From: Cymbomonas tetramitiformis
Lineage: Eukaryota; Chlorophyta; Pyramimonadophyceae; Pyramimonadales; Pyramimonadaceae
DNA: 64,000 nucleotides
Reading direction: 5' to 3'
NCBI GenBank assembly: GCA_001247695.2
Contig: LGRX02028723.1
Location: 42,267 to 106,266, forward strand
Shown here piece after piece: positions 18,418 through 27,685 of this stretch. A model generated the notes under the pieces. It searched no databases. It was not told where the DNA came from and saw only the letters and a program-made list of their open reading frames with translations. Numbering within the stretch: position 1 is the stretch's first letter; each line of letters starts with the position of its first letter. A program made the translations under genes and the position numbers.

Positions 18418-18732
18418 TTATTTTACAAAGAATGTTGGTGCAAGTTTAAATAATTTATTGTTTAATGGATGAATATCAGGAAATGAAAACATAGCATTTT
18501 CTTTTGTGATTTTGTCACCGTGTCCTAATGTATATGATTTAAAACCTGACATAAGGTCAACATTAGAGACTCTTGCCGGTGGTCGTAAATCTTGTATTGT
18601 TTTGCAGGGAATAATCATCATTGAAGGACTTCTAAATCCTGAAGTTAACATTAAATTTGGTAACGTAACATTTATTTTCCCTAAAGATTTTCCTAGATTT
18701 TTAGAGTTTATTTGTCCAGCTTGTTCTACCAT
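18418..18732 (-). CDS. Conserved small virion-like protein
   Basis: 104 residues, ATG at 18730-18732. Conserved with 47204 in B (LTSGFRSSSMMI, TIQDLRPPARVSNVDPMSGF, GHGDKIT). It is always between the capsid gene and short fibre gene. No family recognised; capsid cement or minor capsid protein is a guess. Confidence 0.6.
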   Translation of the reverse strand: MVEQAGQINSKNLGKSLGKINVTLPNLMLTSGFRSPSMMIIPCKTIQDLRPPARVSNVDLMSGFKSYTLGHGDKITKENAMFSFPDIHPLNNKLFKLAPTFFVK

Positions 18733-18756
18733 ATATTATTTATAAATAAATAAGTT

Positions 18757-20100
18757 TTACACAACAACTTCAATCATTCTGCCCATACCTATACGAAGTG
18801 TAGATGTACATTCACAAATTACAAAAGTTTCATTATCAACACCGGGAATAGCTTCTTGTAAAGCATCTGTACCTGCTTGTGTTTGTAAGAAGAATTGAGA
18901 GTTCAAACCACGTGTATCTAAGCCACTAAGACTACGAACATTCATTTCGGAAGGCATATTAAGTCTTAACATAGCAGTCCAATAAGAATTATACCAGTTC
19001 TCTAAAGAATTTATTTTGCATCCAGCATCATTAGAATAATTGTCAGCTTTTCCTATAGTTAGTAAGTTGAAGGCATCCAAAGCTGTTGCTCTATAATTAG
19101 GATAATAAAGTGAATTTATATTATATTGCCAAGAACTAATTTTTCCGGCGTAAAATCTAAAATATGACGGCACATAAGTTGCCCCGATTTTATTATCAAT
19201 TTTGTGCAAACCTGTATTTGTTGAATTATAAAATGAAGGTCTTTGAACGGCATACAAATTATCTAAACATTGAGTAGATAAAGAAAATCTCGTTGATTTA
19301 TCCATTTTTGTTTGAGAATCCAAAAATGTGAAATAATTTTTAAAAGGCACCTCAATGAATGAATCTTCTCTTAATTTACGTTCTACGGCGCTATCATAAA
19401 CACCATTTGAAAATGTAATTGTTTCAATTGTAAAATGCAAATCTTGTAATTCCCAAGAAGCATTTGCAGCAAGTTGGGCCGCCCCGGTTCCATTAAAACC
19501 ATTTCCAGCTCCTAATAATTTTTGATATGCCCCTAAAACTTCCGGACCGTGCATATAAAATCGTATTTGTATACTTGGTAATAAGGCCGTATCAATATAG
19601 TCCGGACTTGCTTCGCCTATAAATTGTAAAAAGTTGTTTAATATATATGGTCGTAATTCTGTATAATAATTATCAGTATTTACATTTATTTCTTGATTTT
19701 TTAAAACTCTTTGATAAGAAACTTCTTTATTTAATGTTGTTTTAATGTTGTCCAACACAGTTGAAACGGTTGAATATTGTTGCATACCACTTGAAATTTG
19801 AATTCCACCGCTATAGACTTCTACCCTTTGAATTAATTTTTCAATTCCATTTGGTAATGTTGTAATTACTACATCAGGATCTCCCGCAGCGTTGGTACAA
19901 GCAATATTAGTTTCATTAGCACGACCTTGACAATGCAAACTCAGACTTTTCATATTTATTAAAGAGTTCACAGGTAAGTTTAACGTTATCACACCATATG
20001 GAGATACTTTCGTCAAATTTGTTGTTTCTAATCTAAAATAGTTTGTAGAATAACCGTTCATTTTTTGAAGACCAAATGCAAGGCTATAAGGTAAAGACAT
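18757..20100 (-). CDS. MCP: Major capsid protein (double jelly-roll type)
   Basis: 447 residues, close to the usual PLV capsid length. Strand-rich throughout; features typical of PLV capsids include the LHFTIETITFSNGVYD segment (about 225-240), FSLSTQCLDNLYAVQRPSFYN, the Tyr/Asn-rich WQYNINSLYYPNYRATALDAF and a C-terminal STLRIGMGRMIEVVV. Recognition is by motif and by position between penton and fibre genes; structure prediction would confirm the two jelly rolls. A C-terminal fragment with the same residues is at 46414-47173. Confidence 0.85.
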   Translation of the reverse strand: MSLPYSLAFGLQKMNGYSTNYFRLETTNLTKVSPYGVITLNLPVNSLINMKSLSLHCQGRANETNIACTNAAGDPDVVITTLPNGIEKLIQRVEVYSGGIQISSGMQQYSTVSTVLDNIKTTLNKEVSYQRVLKNQEINVNTDNYYTELRPYILNNFLQFIGEASPDYIDTALLPSIQIRFYMHGPEVLGAYQKLLGAGNGFNGTGAAQLAANASWELQDLHFTIETITFSNGVYDSAVERKLREDSFIEVPFKNYFTFLDSQTKMDKSTRFSLSTQCLDNLYAVQRPSFYNSTNTGLHKIDNKIGATYVPSYFRFYAGKISSWQYNINSLYYPNYRATALDAFNLLTIGKADNYSNDAGCKINSLENWYNSYWTAMLRLNMPSEMNVRSLSGLDTRGLNSQFFLQTQAGTDALQEAIPGVDNETFVICECTSTLRIGMGRMIEVVV

Positions 20101-20129
20101 TTTATATAATATATATTATAAAAAATTGT

Positions 20130-21113
20130 TCATTGAGAATACTCTTTTAATTTCAGGGAAATTGCAAAACTAATGGATTGTTCGGTACCATTTTTTGACA
20201 AGGCTGTTGGAATTAATCTTGATTTATTATCGGTTATTGAAATTCGTAATTGACAAAATTGTGAGGCTTGTACATATATACCAAAGTTTTCATCAAAATC
20301 TAAATAGGAAATAAATTTAGTAGAAATATCAGAAGGTAATAATACTTTTCCTAAAATGTCGCTACTAATTATTAAATTTTGATTTATTTGGTTTGAAAGA
20401 TTTGTACTTTGTAAATTATTAGTTGGTAATGTAGTGATTCTTAAATAAATAGCATCATTTGTTTGTAAATTACCCGGAAATTTAGATATAAATATTTCAT
20501 CAGGTGTTTCAATATCAAATAAATCATTTACTTGAGAAATGTTTGTTAATCCTGCAACAGATTTATTTGTTAGTCCGCCTAAAACTTGATCAACATCATT
20601 GTATTTCCCAGGAGAATTATAGATATCATTTAATGCATCATCTAATGGACTGCCCGGAACGGCTTGAAAATCTCCAGTTATTGAAAATGCAACAAATTTA
20701 ATATTGGGTGCAGCCTTGCTTAAGGTAATTGTAAAATGTCCTGAAATAGCATCAAATGTTACGTTTACCCTATCGGCGGGTCTAGCAAAATTAAAATTTG
20801 TTACAAGAACGTCTAAAATAATGGTTTCTAAAATGGTTTTTAAATCATCTAAATCTGTATAATTTCCATCAGGTATTCTACATTCATACAATTTATCTGT
20901 GCTTGTTTTCGCTATATAAAAAATACCATTATATTCATTAATTGTGTACCAAGTTTTCGCAGCGGTAAAAGAGTTTAGAATGATTTTTAATCTATTTGTA
21001 TTTCTATAATTTGTTAATTGTGTTGGGACATTTATATTGATTATTCTTGAATCACCGGAAGTTGATAAATCTTCGCTAGATAAATAAAGGGTTCGTTCAG
21101 ATATTGGATTCAT
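20130..21113 (-). CDS. Probable penton (minor capsid, single jelly-roll)
   Basis: 327 residues. N-terminal ERTLYLSSEDLSTSGDSRIININVP is the sort of opening seen in PLV/virophage penton proteins (a short tail followed by a beta strand with Asn/Pro), then NRLKIILNSFTAAKTWYTI. It lies 29 bp upstream of the capsid gene in the same direction, the usual penton-capsid pairing. No copy survives in B. Confidence 0.65.
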   Translation of the reverse strand: MNPISERTLYLSSEDLSTSGDSRIININVPTQLTNYRNTNRLKIILNSFTAAKTWYTINEYNGIFYIAKTSTDKLYECRIPDGNYTDLDDLKTILETIILDVLVTNFNFARPADRVNVTFDAISGHFTITLSKAAPNIKFVAFSITGDFQAVPGSPLDDALNDIYNSPGKYNDVDQVLGGLTNKSVAGLTNISQVNDLFDIETPDEIFISKFPGNLQTNDAIYLRITTLPTNNLQSTNLSNQINQNLIISSDILGKVLLPSDISTKFISYLDFDENFGIYVQASQFCQLRISITDNKSRLIPTALSKNGTEQSISFAISLKLKEYSQ

Positions 21114-21333
21114 TAGTATCTCTATTTAATATATGAATATAATTTTTATTTTTATCAATTTCTTTTTGTGTGTCTCTATGTAATGGTAACGGAATATCAT
21201 CAACATTTCCTTCATACATTCTTTCATAAAATTGTGGTCGTGCTATAAAATCATCAATAATCAATTCTAAATAAAATGTACATAAATTAGGGTATAATAT
21301 TTTTGCATTTTGTATCAATTGTTCACGTTCCAT
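21097..21333 (-). CDS. Small conserved-position protein, unknown
   Basis: 78 residues (MEREQLIQNAKILYPNLCTFYLE...), overlapping penton by 17 bp and lipase by 11 bp, which supports translation as part of one leftward unit. Mostly helical and acidic-polar; no family recognised. Confidence 0.5.
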   Translation of the reverse strand: MEREQLIQNAKILYPNLCTFYLELIIDDFIARPQFYERMYEGNVDDIPLPLHRDTQKEIDKNKNYIHILNRDTNESNI

Positions 21334-22663
21334 AATTTATCAAAATATTATTTTTGCTGTTTTTAATTGTATTTTCATTAATATTTGAATATTTATTTGA
21401 TAATGATTTATCAACATTTCTACTAAAATTTGTCATTCTTTGTGGACCTTTGTTAGAAATATAATCTGCTAACATTCTTGCGACTAATGGAGCATCATCG
21501 TGTAAATAATTTGCATCAATATCACGTGTTCCTAGCATACCAAATATGCCTAATGGATTTGAATATTCTGAAATTTTATTAACAAATTCTTCGGGTGTAG
21601 CATTGTCTCTATACATATCAATAGAATCATTCAAAGCACTTCCAAAAGAGTATATATTGAGCCCCGTCCCTATAGTGTTTAATGTTGATTTTACTAAATT
21701 GACTTTACTTACTTTGTTGTTTTTTGGTAATTGAAAAAATTGTTTCAAATTATGTGGAGATGTTATATATTGATAAGGTTGTCTTAAAAAATCGTAAGGA
21801 TTTTTATTTTCAAAATAATGAAACAACTTTCTATTTGAATTTGATGGTATTTTCAAGGCTCCCGCAGTGGCCCAATCAGTTACAATTCTATGAATGTTTT
21901 GAGGTGCATTTCCGACAATTTTCGGAGTGTGTAAATGAGATAGGAAAGGATTAAATGTCGTTGATTTTACATTGAAGTTTTCCCCAACGTGTATTGCTTT
22001 GGCTCCTCCTAATGAGGTTCCTAATAATTCTATTTGATGGTTAGAGTATTTTTCCAAAGTTTTTAAATAAACATTTTCGGCGCGTTTAAAAGAGTTTCTT
22101 TGTAAATGATTTCCTTTAATTACCGAAAGAATATCTGCCTTGTCTTCGTCTAAGAATTGTGGGTTAGAACTTGCCCCGTGGTATGCTATTTTTACCTTAT
22201 TATTTCCATTATTAAAAACGGCTGCATCGTAGTTTGACAAATGTGGATCTAGTTTGAATCTATTATTCAATATTTCTTTGTTTAATTGTTGTTGAGCCAT
22301 AGTGATTGTTGTGTGTTCATACCCACCGGGATAATTTAAGTCCGGCTGAAAATTTCTTGACCCTAAATAAGAGGAAATTCCAACAAGATATGCCTTATCT
22401 CTTAATTCATTTGTAAATGTTTGATTGATTTGTGATGGTTGAAGTTCGGCTAATTGTTGAAACAAATTGTTCAATTGAAGTTTGTATTCTTTTACTTGTT
22501 TGTTCATAGATTCATTTGTGGTATCATTATAAAACTCTTTTTCATTTTGGAAAGTCTTTCTTTTAAAGGAGTATTCTTTTACTTTGGACTTGGAAAATGT
22601 GTTATATTTATCAATACAAAAGTCATTTTGGGAATAAAGCTTGGAACATATATGCCTTTTCAT
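21323..22663 (-). CDS. Lipase-like alpha/beta hydrolase
   Basis: 446 residues. GTSLGG at residues 215-220 is the nucleophile elbow of class 3 lipases (Ser217), preceded by the KIAYHGASSN strand-loop (oxyanion region) and followed by AKAIHVGENFNVKSTTFNPF. Lipases or phospholipases in virions help membrane escape during entry (family knowledge). The first 100 residues, including a Lys-rich start, are not conserved. A fragment of a related lipase is fused to a fibre tail at 53161-53736. Confidence 0.8.
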   Translation of the reverse strand: MKRHICSKLYSQNDFCIDKYNTFSKSKVKEYSFKRKTFQNEKEFYNDTTNESMNKQVKEYKLQLNNLFQQLAELQPSQINQTFTNELRDKAYLVGISSYLGSRNFQPDLNYPGGYEHTTITMAQQQLNKEILNNRFKLDPHLSNYDAAVFNNGNNKVKIAYHGASSNPQFLDEDKADILSVIKGNHLQRNSFKRAENVYLKTLEKYSNHQIELLGTSLGGAKAIHVGENFNVKSTTFNPFLSHLHTPKIVGNAPQNIHRIVTDWATAGALKIPSNSNRKLFHYFENKNPYDFLRQPYQYITSPHNLKQFFQLPKNNKVSKVNLVKSTLNTIGTGLNIYSFGSALNDSIDMYRDNATPEEFVNKISEYSNPLGIFGMLGTRDIDANYLHDDAPLVARMLADYISNKGPQRMTNFSRNVDKSLSNKYSNINENTIKNSKNNILINYGT

Positions 22664-22687
22664 ATATACTATATAAATTATGCAAAA

Positions 22688-22985
22688 AAGTCTTTTTGGA
22701 CATCATAAAGAGTTTTCCAAAAAAAATGCAATTTTTTTTCGGGCAGTTTTTATCAATAGAATACATATATTTCGGTCATATATCCATAGACACAACAATA
22801 TATATGTATATGTATATAAAAAGTCTTTTTGGACATCATAAAGAGTTTTCCAAAAATCCACGCAATTTTTTTTCAAATAATTTTCTTGAATAAAATACAT
22901 ATATTTCGGTCCTATATCAATAACAACAACTATATGTATTCTAAATGTATTATATTATATGTATATGGAAAAGTCTTTTCAAATA
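22688..22985. repeat. 133-bp direct repeats upstream of the lipase
   Basis: Units begin AAGTCTTTTTGGACATCATA at 22688 and 22821, with a partial third at about 22968. Each has AAAGAGTTTTCCAAAAA and a TACATATATTTCGGTC block. Likely a duplicated promoter region. Confidence 0.75.
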
Positions 22986-22997
22986 TTAACATATATA

Positions 22998-23115
22998 TGA
23001 TATGCACTACCAATGTATGCTATGTTGTGCCAATTTATGGTATGCCAATGTGTGCTATGTTGTGCCAATATATGGTATGCCAATGTATGCTTGTGCTATG
23101 CCAATGTATGCTTGT
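22998..23115. repeat. Tandem TATGCTATGTTGTGCCAAT repeats
   Basis: Three to five imperfect copies, with shorter ATGCCAATGTATGCTTGTG units at the end. No gene. Confidence 0.8.
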
Positions 23116-23254
23116 GTGACAAAAGGGTACTATAAAACAAAATCGGGTAAACAAGTAAATAATAAAACTACTATTACAATTGGCTGTCTATTTCAGCTAA
23201 AATTCCGGTCACATGCCGGTGTTGCACAAAGAGAATTCCGGTCTATAAAAGTAT

Positions 23255-24532
23255 TCAGCACACGTCTTCATAAGGACTGCTGTTTTCATCATCGGCTTCT
23301 TTGTAGGTCTCTCGCAGACTTGTTTTCGTATTAAATTCATCGCTAAGGTCTACACTTGAAGACTCCTCAGAAGAACTTATACCTGCAATTCTGTAATATT
23401 CTTTACGTAGGGCTCCAAACTTGTAGGCATCAATAACTACCCGCCAGTGTAGTAGCGCATTTCGCTTTTTTAATTGCTGAGTTGTGCTGTGCTGTGGTAC
23501 CTGAATAGACCCAATGTCGCAATGAAACTGTCCCAAAACATAATATCTTAAAGCCTCGTATGACATGTCGTGGATAGGCCCATCGTATGGACCAAACTTT
23601 CCTAACACGAAGTATCTTAACGCATCAAACGACATATCTTTTAGGGCCACATTTGTCGCAGTAGTCAAATTAGTAGAAGTATTCGCTGGAACATTCGTCG
23701 CAACAAAAGTAGTGGAAGCACTAGCGTCACCATCCGTATTTTCACTTGCAGCTTGGCCTTCCAGTAAATCCCGCAAACTGTAGTTAGCTACAAGGTTTCG
23801 CCACTTTAAAATCGCTATTTTCTGGTGCACCTGATTGTATTTATCTGTGAGACGCCATCTTTCCTTGCCTTGAAATTGCTCTTCGCAATACATACACAAG
23901 TCAAGGTTGTGAAAATCCCATAAGTAACCAATAATATCCTCAAAGTCCATAAGTTGAATAAGAGTATCACGAGGAGTCTTAGGGTTGCTCTCGTCTCCGA
24001 TTGACACTTCAATAGACTTAGGAGGGGACATAGAACGTGTTATACGTTTGGACGTAGAGGGAATACTTAAAGGGCTAGGCTTACGAGGTCCTGGTTTCTT
24101 CCTATCACCACCGTGGTGTTTGCAATACAACTCGCCTTCCATCGCTGAGAACGTACACTGCTTTTTATCTTTGGTTATACCAGCGCATTGGGTAGGTGAC
24201 TTGTCTGACGACTGACTAGGAGGAGGAGAAGGTGCATGCGCCACAACTTTACCTTTCTCTTTAGTTCTAGCGACACATTGGGTACTTGACGTGTCTTCAG
24301 ACTCAGTAGTGGTTTTCGCCACAGCTTTCCCTTTTTGTTGTCGCTCAATAAGCTTAGTATCGTCCGATGAGCAACTCTTCTCTTCTTTGAGAGCGCCTAA
24401 TGGCTTATCGTCATCAGAGGAAGGCGAAGTATCCGCGGGTTTGTGCTTTAGACAGAAACCTTTACCTTCTTGAAGGCGGTCTAAGCGGCAACGTTCGCCT
24501 TTTTTGTTAATATGTTTACACAACTTTCCCAT
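23255..24532 (-). CDS. Cargo protein with two CxH-type zinc-like modules
   Basis: 425 residues, GC-richer than the viral backbone. Two modules of form C-x(n)-kkGxxC-x(n)-FC/YCxxH occur at the N-terminus (LCKHINKKGERC...FCLKH) and near residue 115 (CAGITKDKKQC...YCKHH), a small zinc-binding motif known in giant viruses and fungi. A Ser/Lys/Pro-rich linker separates them. The C-terminal half contains a duplicated segment (DMSFDALRYFVLGKFGPYDG and DMSYEALRYYVLGQF). Function unknown. ATG at 24530-24532. In the cargo island of A. Confidence 0.75.
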   Translation of the reverse strand: MGKLCKHINKKGERCRLDRLQEGKGFCLKHKPADTSPSSDDDKPLGALKEEKSCSSDDTKLIERQQKGKAVAKTTTESEDTSSTQCVARTKEKGKVVAHAPSPPPSQSSDKSPTQCAGITKDKKQCTFSAMEGELYCKHHGGDRKKPGPRKPSPLSIPSTSKRITRSMSPPKSIEVSIGDESNPKTPRDTLIQLMDFEDIIGYLWDFHNLDLCMYCEEQFQGKERWRLTDKYNQVHQKIAILKWRNLVANYSLRDLLEGQAASENTDGDASASTTFVATNVPANTSTNLTTATNVALKDMSFDALRYFVLGKFGPYDGPIHDMSYEALRYYVLGQFHCDIGSIQVPQHSTTQQLKKRNALLHWRVVIDAYKFGALRKEYYRIAGISSSEESSSVDLSDEFNTKTSLRETYKEADDENSSPYEDVC

Positions 24533-24567
24533 TCTTACACACTTCTCACAAACGTCTTATCGTTCTA

Positions 24568-24882
24568 TTATAGCGTTTGGAGAGACCAATGATAAGTCAC
24601 ACTGAAAGTAGACGTGTTCACTGAGACCAGACTTTGCCCGAATCTCCAAACAGATACCTTGCTCAACACACAGTCAAGACAACCGTAAACACACTTCTCG
24701 AATGTGAACGAGAGAAGCGCGGATAAGATTGCGCCAAAAGCTAACGTAAACAAAAGCTTACGGTATCTGAGCACCAAGACTAACAAAGATACAGCACCAA
24801 TTATTTGCAGAAAAACCCCGTAATTCCGCTCCAATATATCCGTAAAATAACTTTGAAATAACCTGAAGAAAACAGGCTGCAT
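24568..24882 (-). CDS. Small membrane protein, unknown
   Basis: 104 residues with two hydrophobic spans (about residues 25-40, IIGAVSLLVLVL, and 45-62, LLFTLAFGAILSALLSF) and a Cys-containing tail. It lies 35 bp upstream of the Zn-module gene in the same direction. Composition matches the island. No homologue recognised. Confidence 0.5.
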   Translation of the reverse strand: MQPVFFRLFQSYFTDILERNYGVFLQIIGAVSLLVLVLRYRKLLFTLAFGAILSALLSFTFEKCVYGCLDCVLSKVSVWRFGQSLVSVNTSTFSVTYHWSLQTL

Positions 24883-25023
24883 TTGTTACGGCGTAAAAGG
24901 ATTTGACCCTTGTCTTAAAGCCTGTTGCTTGCATCTCGTAGCAAATTCATACCAAGCGCGCGCGGACTGTCATCATTAATCTGAACCGTATAATTTCGAA
25001 AAATCCTGTGGTTTAAACTTTTG

Positions 25024-25187
25024 GTCATCCAAGAATAAATGTTAGGTGACTGAAATATTCGAGAGTCATCCAAGAATAAATGTTAGGTGACTGAAATATT
25101 CCAGAGTCATCCAAGAATAAATGTTAGGTGACAGGAATATTCCACAGTCATATAAGATTAAATGTTGCTTGACATAAATTAAATGTT
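25024..25187. repeat. 41-bp tandem repeat between divergent cargo genes
   Basis: Units start GTCATCCAAGAATAAATG at 25024, 25065 and 25106, and a weaker one at about 25147. Each contains GTCA and an inverse TGAC 20 bp later (GTTAGGTGAC). Further GTTAATTGACA copies follow to 25240. This looks like an operator array for the divergent genes at 24882 and 25256. Confidence 0.8.
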
Positions 25188-25255
25188 AATTGACACCTTT
25201 AAAGGGGGTATCACTCAAAATGTAGTGTTAATTGACAGACTTTTGCAACAGGCTA

Positions 25256-25924
25256 ATGCGGAAAGCAACCACCTTTATAGAACAAGCAAGGAATATGTCT
25301 GGATATATTAATACAGAACCCGAATCCCAAGCCGATAACGAATACGAGAATGTATTCTCAGCTGCCAGTGCAGCTCCAGGTTCGGAAGACCTGATAGCAG
25401 CGGTCAAGACGAACGTGCAAACCGAAATTGGCAAAACTATCTTTAGTGGTCCTGGTTGCCAGAACTCTTTGAAAGAGTTTTGCGCATCGGACTTAATGCG
25501 CAGGGGTGTTCACTCCGTTTCTTACAACGTTAAAAGGCGCAATGAGATATTCCGTATTGAGATCCCTCTTCCTCGTCCCAAAAACCCCAGTGACAAGTTA
25601 AGCGCAATTGAGGAGTTTGGCGCTGGTATTCTTACATGGGCTGAACCATCTCAAAAGGAAGCTCTCAAAGAGTTTTTAACTGTCAACGAAGCGAAATACC
25701 GAGTTGGCTCAAAGCGCATGCGAGACGTAGAGGAAGAGGAGAAGAAAAAGAGCGATGTCTTAAGTGCGCTCTCAATAGAGCAGTTGGAAGCGCTTTTGGC
25801 CCAAGCCAAGACTGGCAAACCAGCTGTAGTTTCCGATGCGCCATCGGTTTTCTCAGCGCTTACGTCGGCAGCAGGTGCAGTCGCAAACCAATTCCACACA
25901 TTGAATAAAGCAAACCCTAAGTAG
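25256..25924 (+). CDS. Cargo protein, unknown
   Basis: 222 residues from the first ATG (another ATG at 25295 is possible). Contains a compact-looking central part (CQNSLKEFCASDLMRRGVHSVSYNV, RNEIFRIEIPLPRP), a charged helix RDVEEEEKKKSDVLSALSIEQLEALLAQ and an Ala-rich tail. No family recognised. It faces away from the membrane-protein gene across the 41-bp repeats. Confidence 0.65.
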   Translation: MRKATTFIEQARNMSGYINTEPESQADNEYENVFSAASAAPGSEDLIAAVKTNVQTEIGKTIFSGPGCQNSLKEFCASDLMRRGVHSVSYNVKRRNEIFRIEIPLPRPKNPSDKLSAIEEFGAGILTWAEPSQKEALKEFLTVNEAKYRVGSKRMRDVEEEEKKKSDVLSALSIEQLEALLAQAKTGKPAVVSDAPSVFSALTSAAGAVANQFHTLNKANPK

Positions 25925-26023
25925 AATAGTGCAATCGCGCAAGGGCAAGACTTAAACAAGAACAATATTGTTATTATTACTATGCTAGTGTAATATTATT
26001 TTGTGTTCTATCTTGTCTCTATT

Positions 26024-26560
26024 TTAAACTTGACTAAAGGCATGTTCGCACTTCTTGCACAAGTATGTCGTTGTGTCCTTGTCTTGTCCAAACTCTTTGA
26101 AGTACGGAATGTCAAAATAGTCGTATACTTTGTGGTCGTCGCTGTTTGAAAGCATACATCTTTCGCACGTATTGTACATGCAGACGTCGCACGTCCACCT
26201 TTGTTCGTTTACCCTTGATATTGTTATTGTCTTTCGATAGGTTGGTGACTCCACGTAGTGTTCGCATTTTTCCTCACGTCGCGAACCTTCCAACGAACGT
26301 TCCAATGCGCGGCAATGCCAGTAATACCGTCGCCTTTCCTTGCTAGGAACAAACTCTAAAAGTTCTTGAGGTATTCCTAAGATATCTTCTTCCACATGAG
26401 TGGTTTGCACACCTTGTTCCTTTGAAACTACATCGCCGGGATCGCCGGGATGAGCACGTGGTTCAGGGATCGGAACAGAAATATCAGCTTCTAATAAGTC
26501 TATATCTATTTCTTCAGCAATTTGAGCTTTCTTTGCACGAGTTGCACGTCGGTTAGGCAT
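26024..26560 (-). CDS. Cys-rich cargo protein (zinc-binding)
   Basis: 178 residues. N-terminus basic, then EEIDIDLLEADISVPIPEP, acidic-hydrophobic as in the gene at 9932. C-terminal half: KCEHYV, TCDVCMYNTCERCML and YLCKKCEH, which would bind one or two zinc ions in a cross-brace-like or ZZ-like fold. Function unknown; interaction with ubiquitin-like signalling is a guess. Its TGA/TAA side faces the gene at 25256 (convergent). Confidence 0.7.
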   Translation of the reverse strand: MPNRRATRAKKAQIAEEIDIDLLEADISVPIPEPRAHPGDPGDVVSKEQGVQTTHVEEDILGIPQELLEFVPSKERRRYYWHCRALERSLEGSRREEKCEHYVESPTYRKTITISRVNEQRWTCDVCMYNTCERCMLSNSDDHKVYDYFDIPYFKEFGQDKDTTTYLCKKCEHAFSQV

Positions 26561-26579
26561 AGTTTGTGTGAATAAGTTT

Positions 26580-26620
26580 GGGTTTTGGTTTGGGTTTGGG
26601 TTTGGGTTTGGGTTTAGAGT
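26580..26620 (-). repeat. (GGTTTG)n hexamer run
   Basis: Five to six TTTGGG units upstream of the Cys-rich gene, resembling telomeric repeats of some protists. It marks the right border region of the GC-richer island. Confidence 0.8.
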
Positions 26621-26706
26621 TGATATAAGCTTTCAGTCATATATTTATCATACAGTAAGTACTCATACAAAAGTCTTCTTGGAACTTAAAAGAGTTTTTC
26701 TTATAT

Positions 26707-26976
26707 CTACCATAATAACTTGTCGGCATAGAATCCATTAGAACCTTTCACAAGTCTATCTTTATTATGTCTTAGCTTGTAAAGTCTTCTTCTTTTTTGT
26801 GCATACTCAATTCCTTTTGACTTGATATAAGAAGGATAGTCTAACATTCCACAAGCACCAATACTAGCTAGTTTCTTACCGGATTTCTTATCAAAGACAT
26901 CTAATTTCTTCTTCTTATTTGTGGAAAGCTTTACAACAACATTTAATTTTTTTTGCGTTTTTTTTCGTATGTTCAC
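26707..26976 (-). CDS. DUF5754-like viral protein
   Basis: About 89 codons. The body (KKLASIGACGMLDYPSYIK, YAQKRRRLYKLRHNKD, GFYADKLLW) follows the GxxGxxDY...RH...G...LLW pattern of a small protein common in giant viruses and PLVs; the name is from memory. No in-frame ATG is seen at the start: the frame opens with GTG, and an ATG upstream is one base out of frame across an A-run, so the 5' end may be frameshifted. Confidence 0.55.
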   Translation of the reverse strand: MNIRKKTQKKLNVVVKLSTNKKKKLDVFDKKSGKKLASIGACGMLDYPSYIKSKGIEYAQKRRRLYKLRHNKDRLVKGSNGFYADKLLW

Positions 26977-27010
26977 TTATTGTGTAATTACAAGTCATTT
27001 TATAATAACA

Positions 27011-27685
27011 ATGAAAATATTAGAACTCTTTTGTGGAACAAAATCTTTTTCAAATGAGATTTTAACAAAAAACGCAAATTTTGAAAATTGTGAAATCATA
27101 ACATTAGACATTATGAAAAGGTATAATCCAACCATACAATGTGATATACTTGAATGGAATTACAAAGAAAAGTATTTTCCAAAAGAATTTGATATAATTT
27201 GGGCTAGTCCACCTTGCACCGAATATTCCAAAGCTCATAGAAGAAAACCTAGGAATCTATATTTGGCCGACAACATAGTGAAAAGAACCATTGAAATCAT
27301 AAATTATTTTGAACCGAAATATTGGTTCATAGAAAACCCGGCCGACGGTGGTCTATTACACCATAGAGACTTTATGATTCCATTATGTATGTATAAGCAC
27401 ACTTGTTGTTATTGTAGATATGGTTTTCCCTATAGAAAAATGACTAATATATGGACAAATATGAACGATTTGAATTTGAAAATATGTAATAAATTAACGC
27501 CTTGTGATAGTAAACAAAAGTACGGCAAGCATTTATATACCGCCCAACGTACACAATCATCAAAATCCAAAGACAATATAGGTGTGAATGATGCTTATGT
27601 AATACCACCAATATTATTGAAAGAATTGATAAAAGATTTACATTGTGGGGACAATAAATTCATTGAAATTCCTACGAAAAGCTGA
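27011..27685 (+). CDS. DNA cytosine-C5 methyltransferase
   Basis: 224 residues from the ATG at 27011. Motif I LELFCGTKSFS (4-14) binds AdoMet; motif IV SPPCTEYS (66-73) has the catalytic Cys69; motif VI WFIENP (105-110) supplies the Glu. Short for the family, lacking an obvious large target-recognition domain, as in several phage and virus Dcm-like enzymes. It may modify viral DNA. Its 3' end overlaps the ATPase gene tail-to-tail by 48 bp. Confidence 0.85.
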   Translation: MKILELFCGTKSFSNEILTKNANFENCEIITLDIMKRYNPTIQCDILEWNYKEKYFPKEFDIIWASPPCTEYSKAHRRKPRNLYLADNIVKRTIEIINYFEPKYWFIENPADGGLLHHRDFMIPLCMYKHTCCYCRYGFPYRKMTNIWTNMNDLNLKICNKLTPCDSKQKYGKHLYTAQRTQSSKSKDNIGVNDAYVIPPILLKELIKDLHCGDNKFIEIPTKS

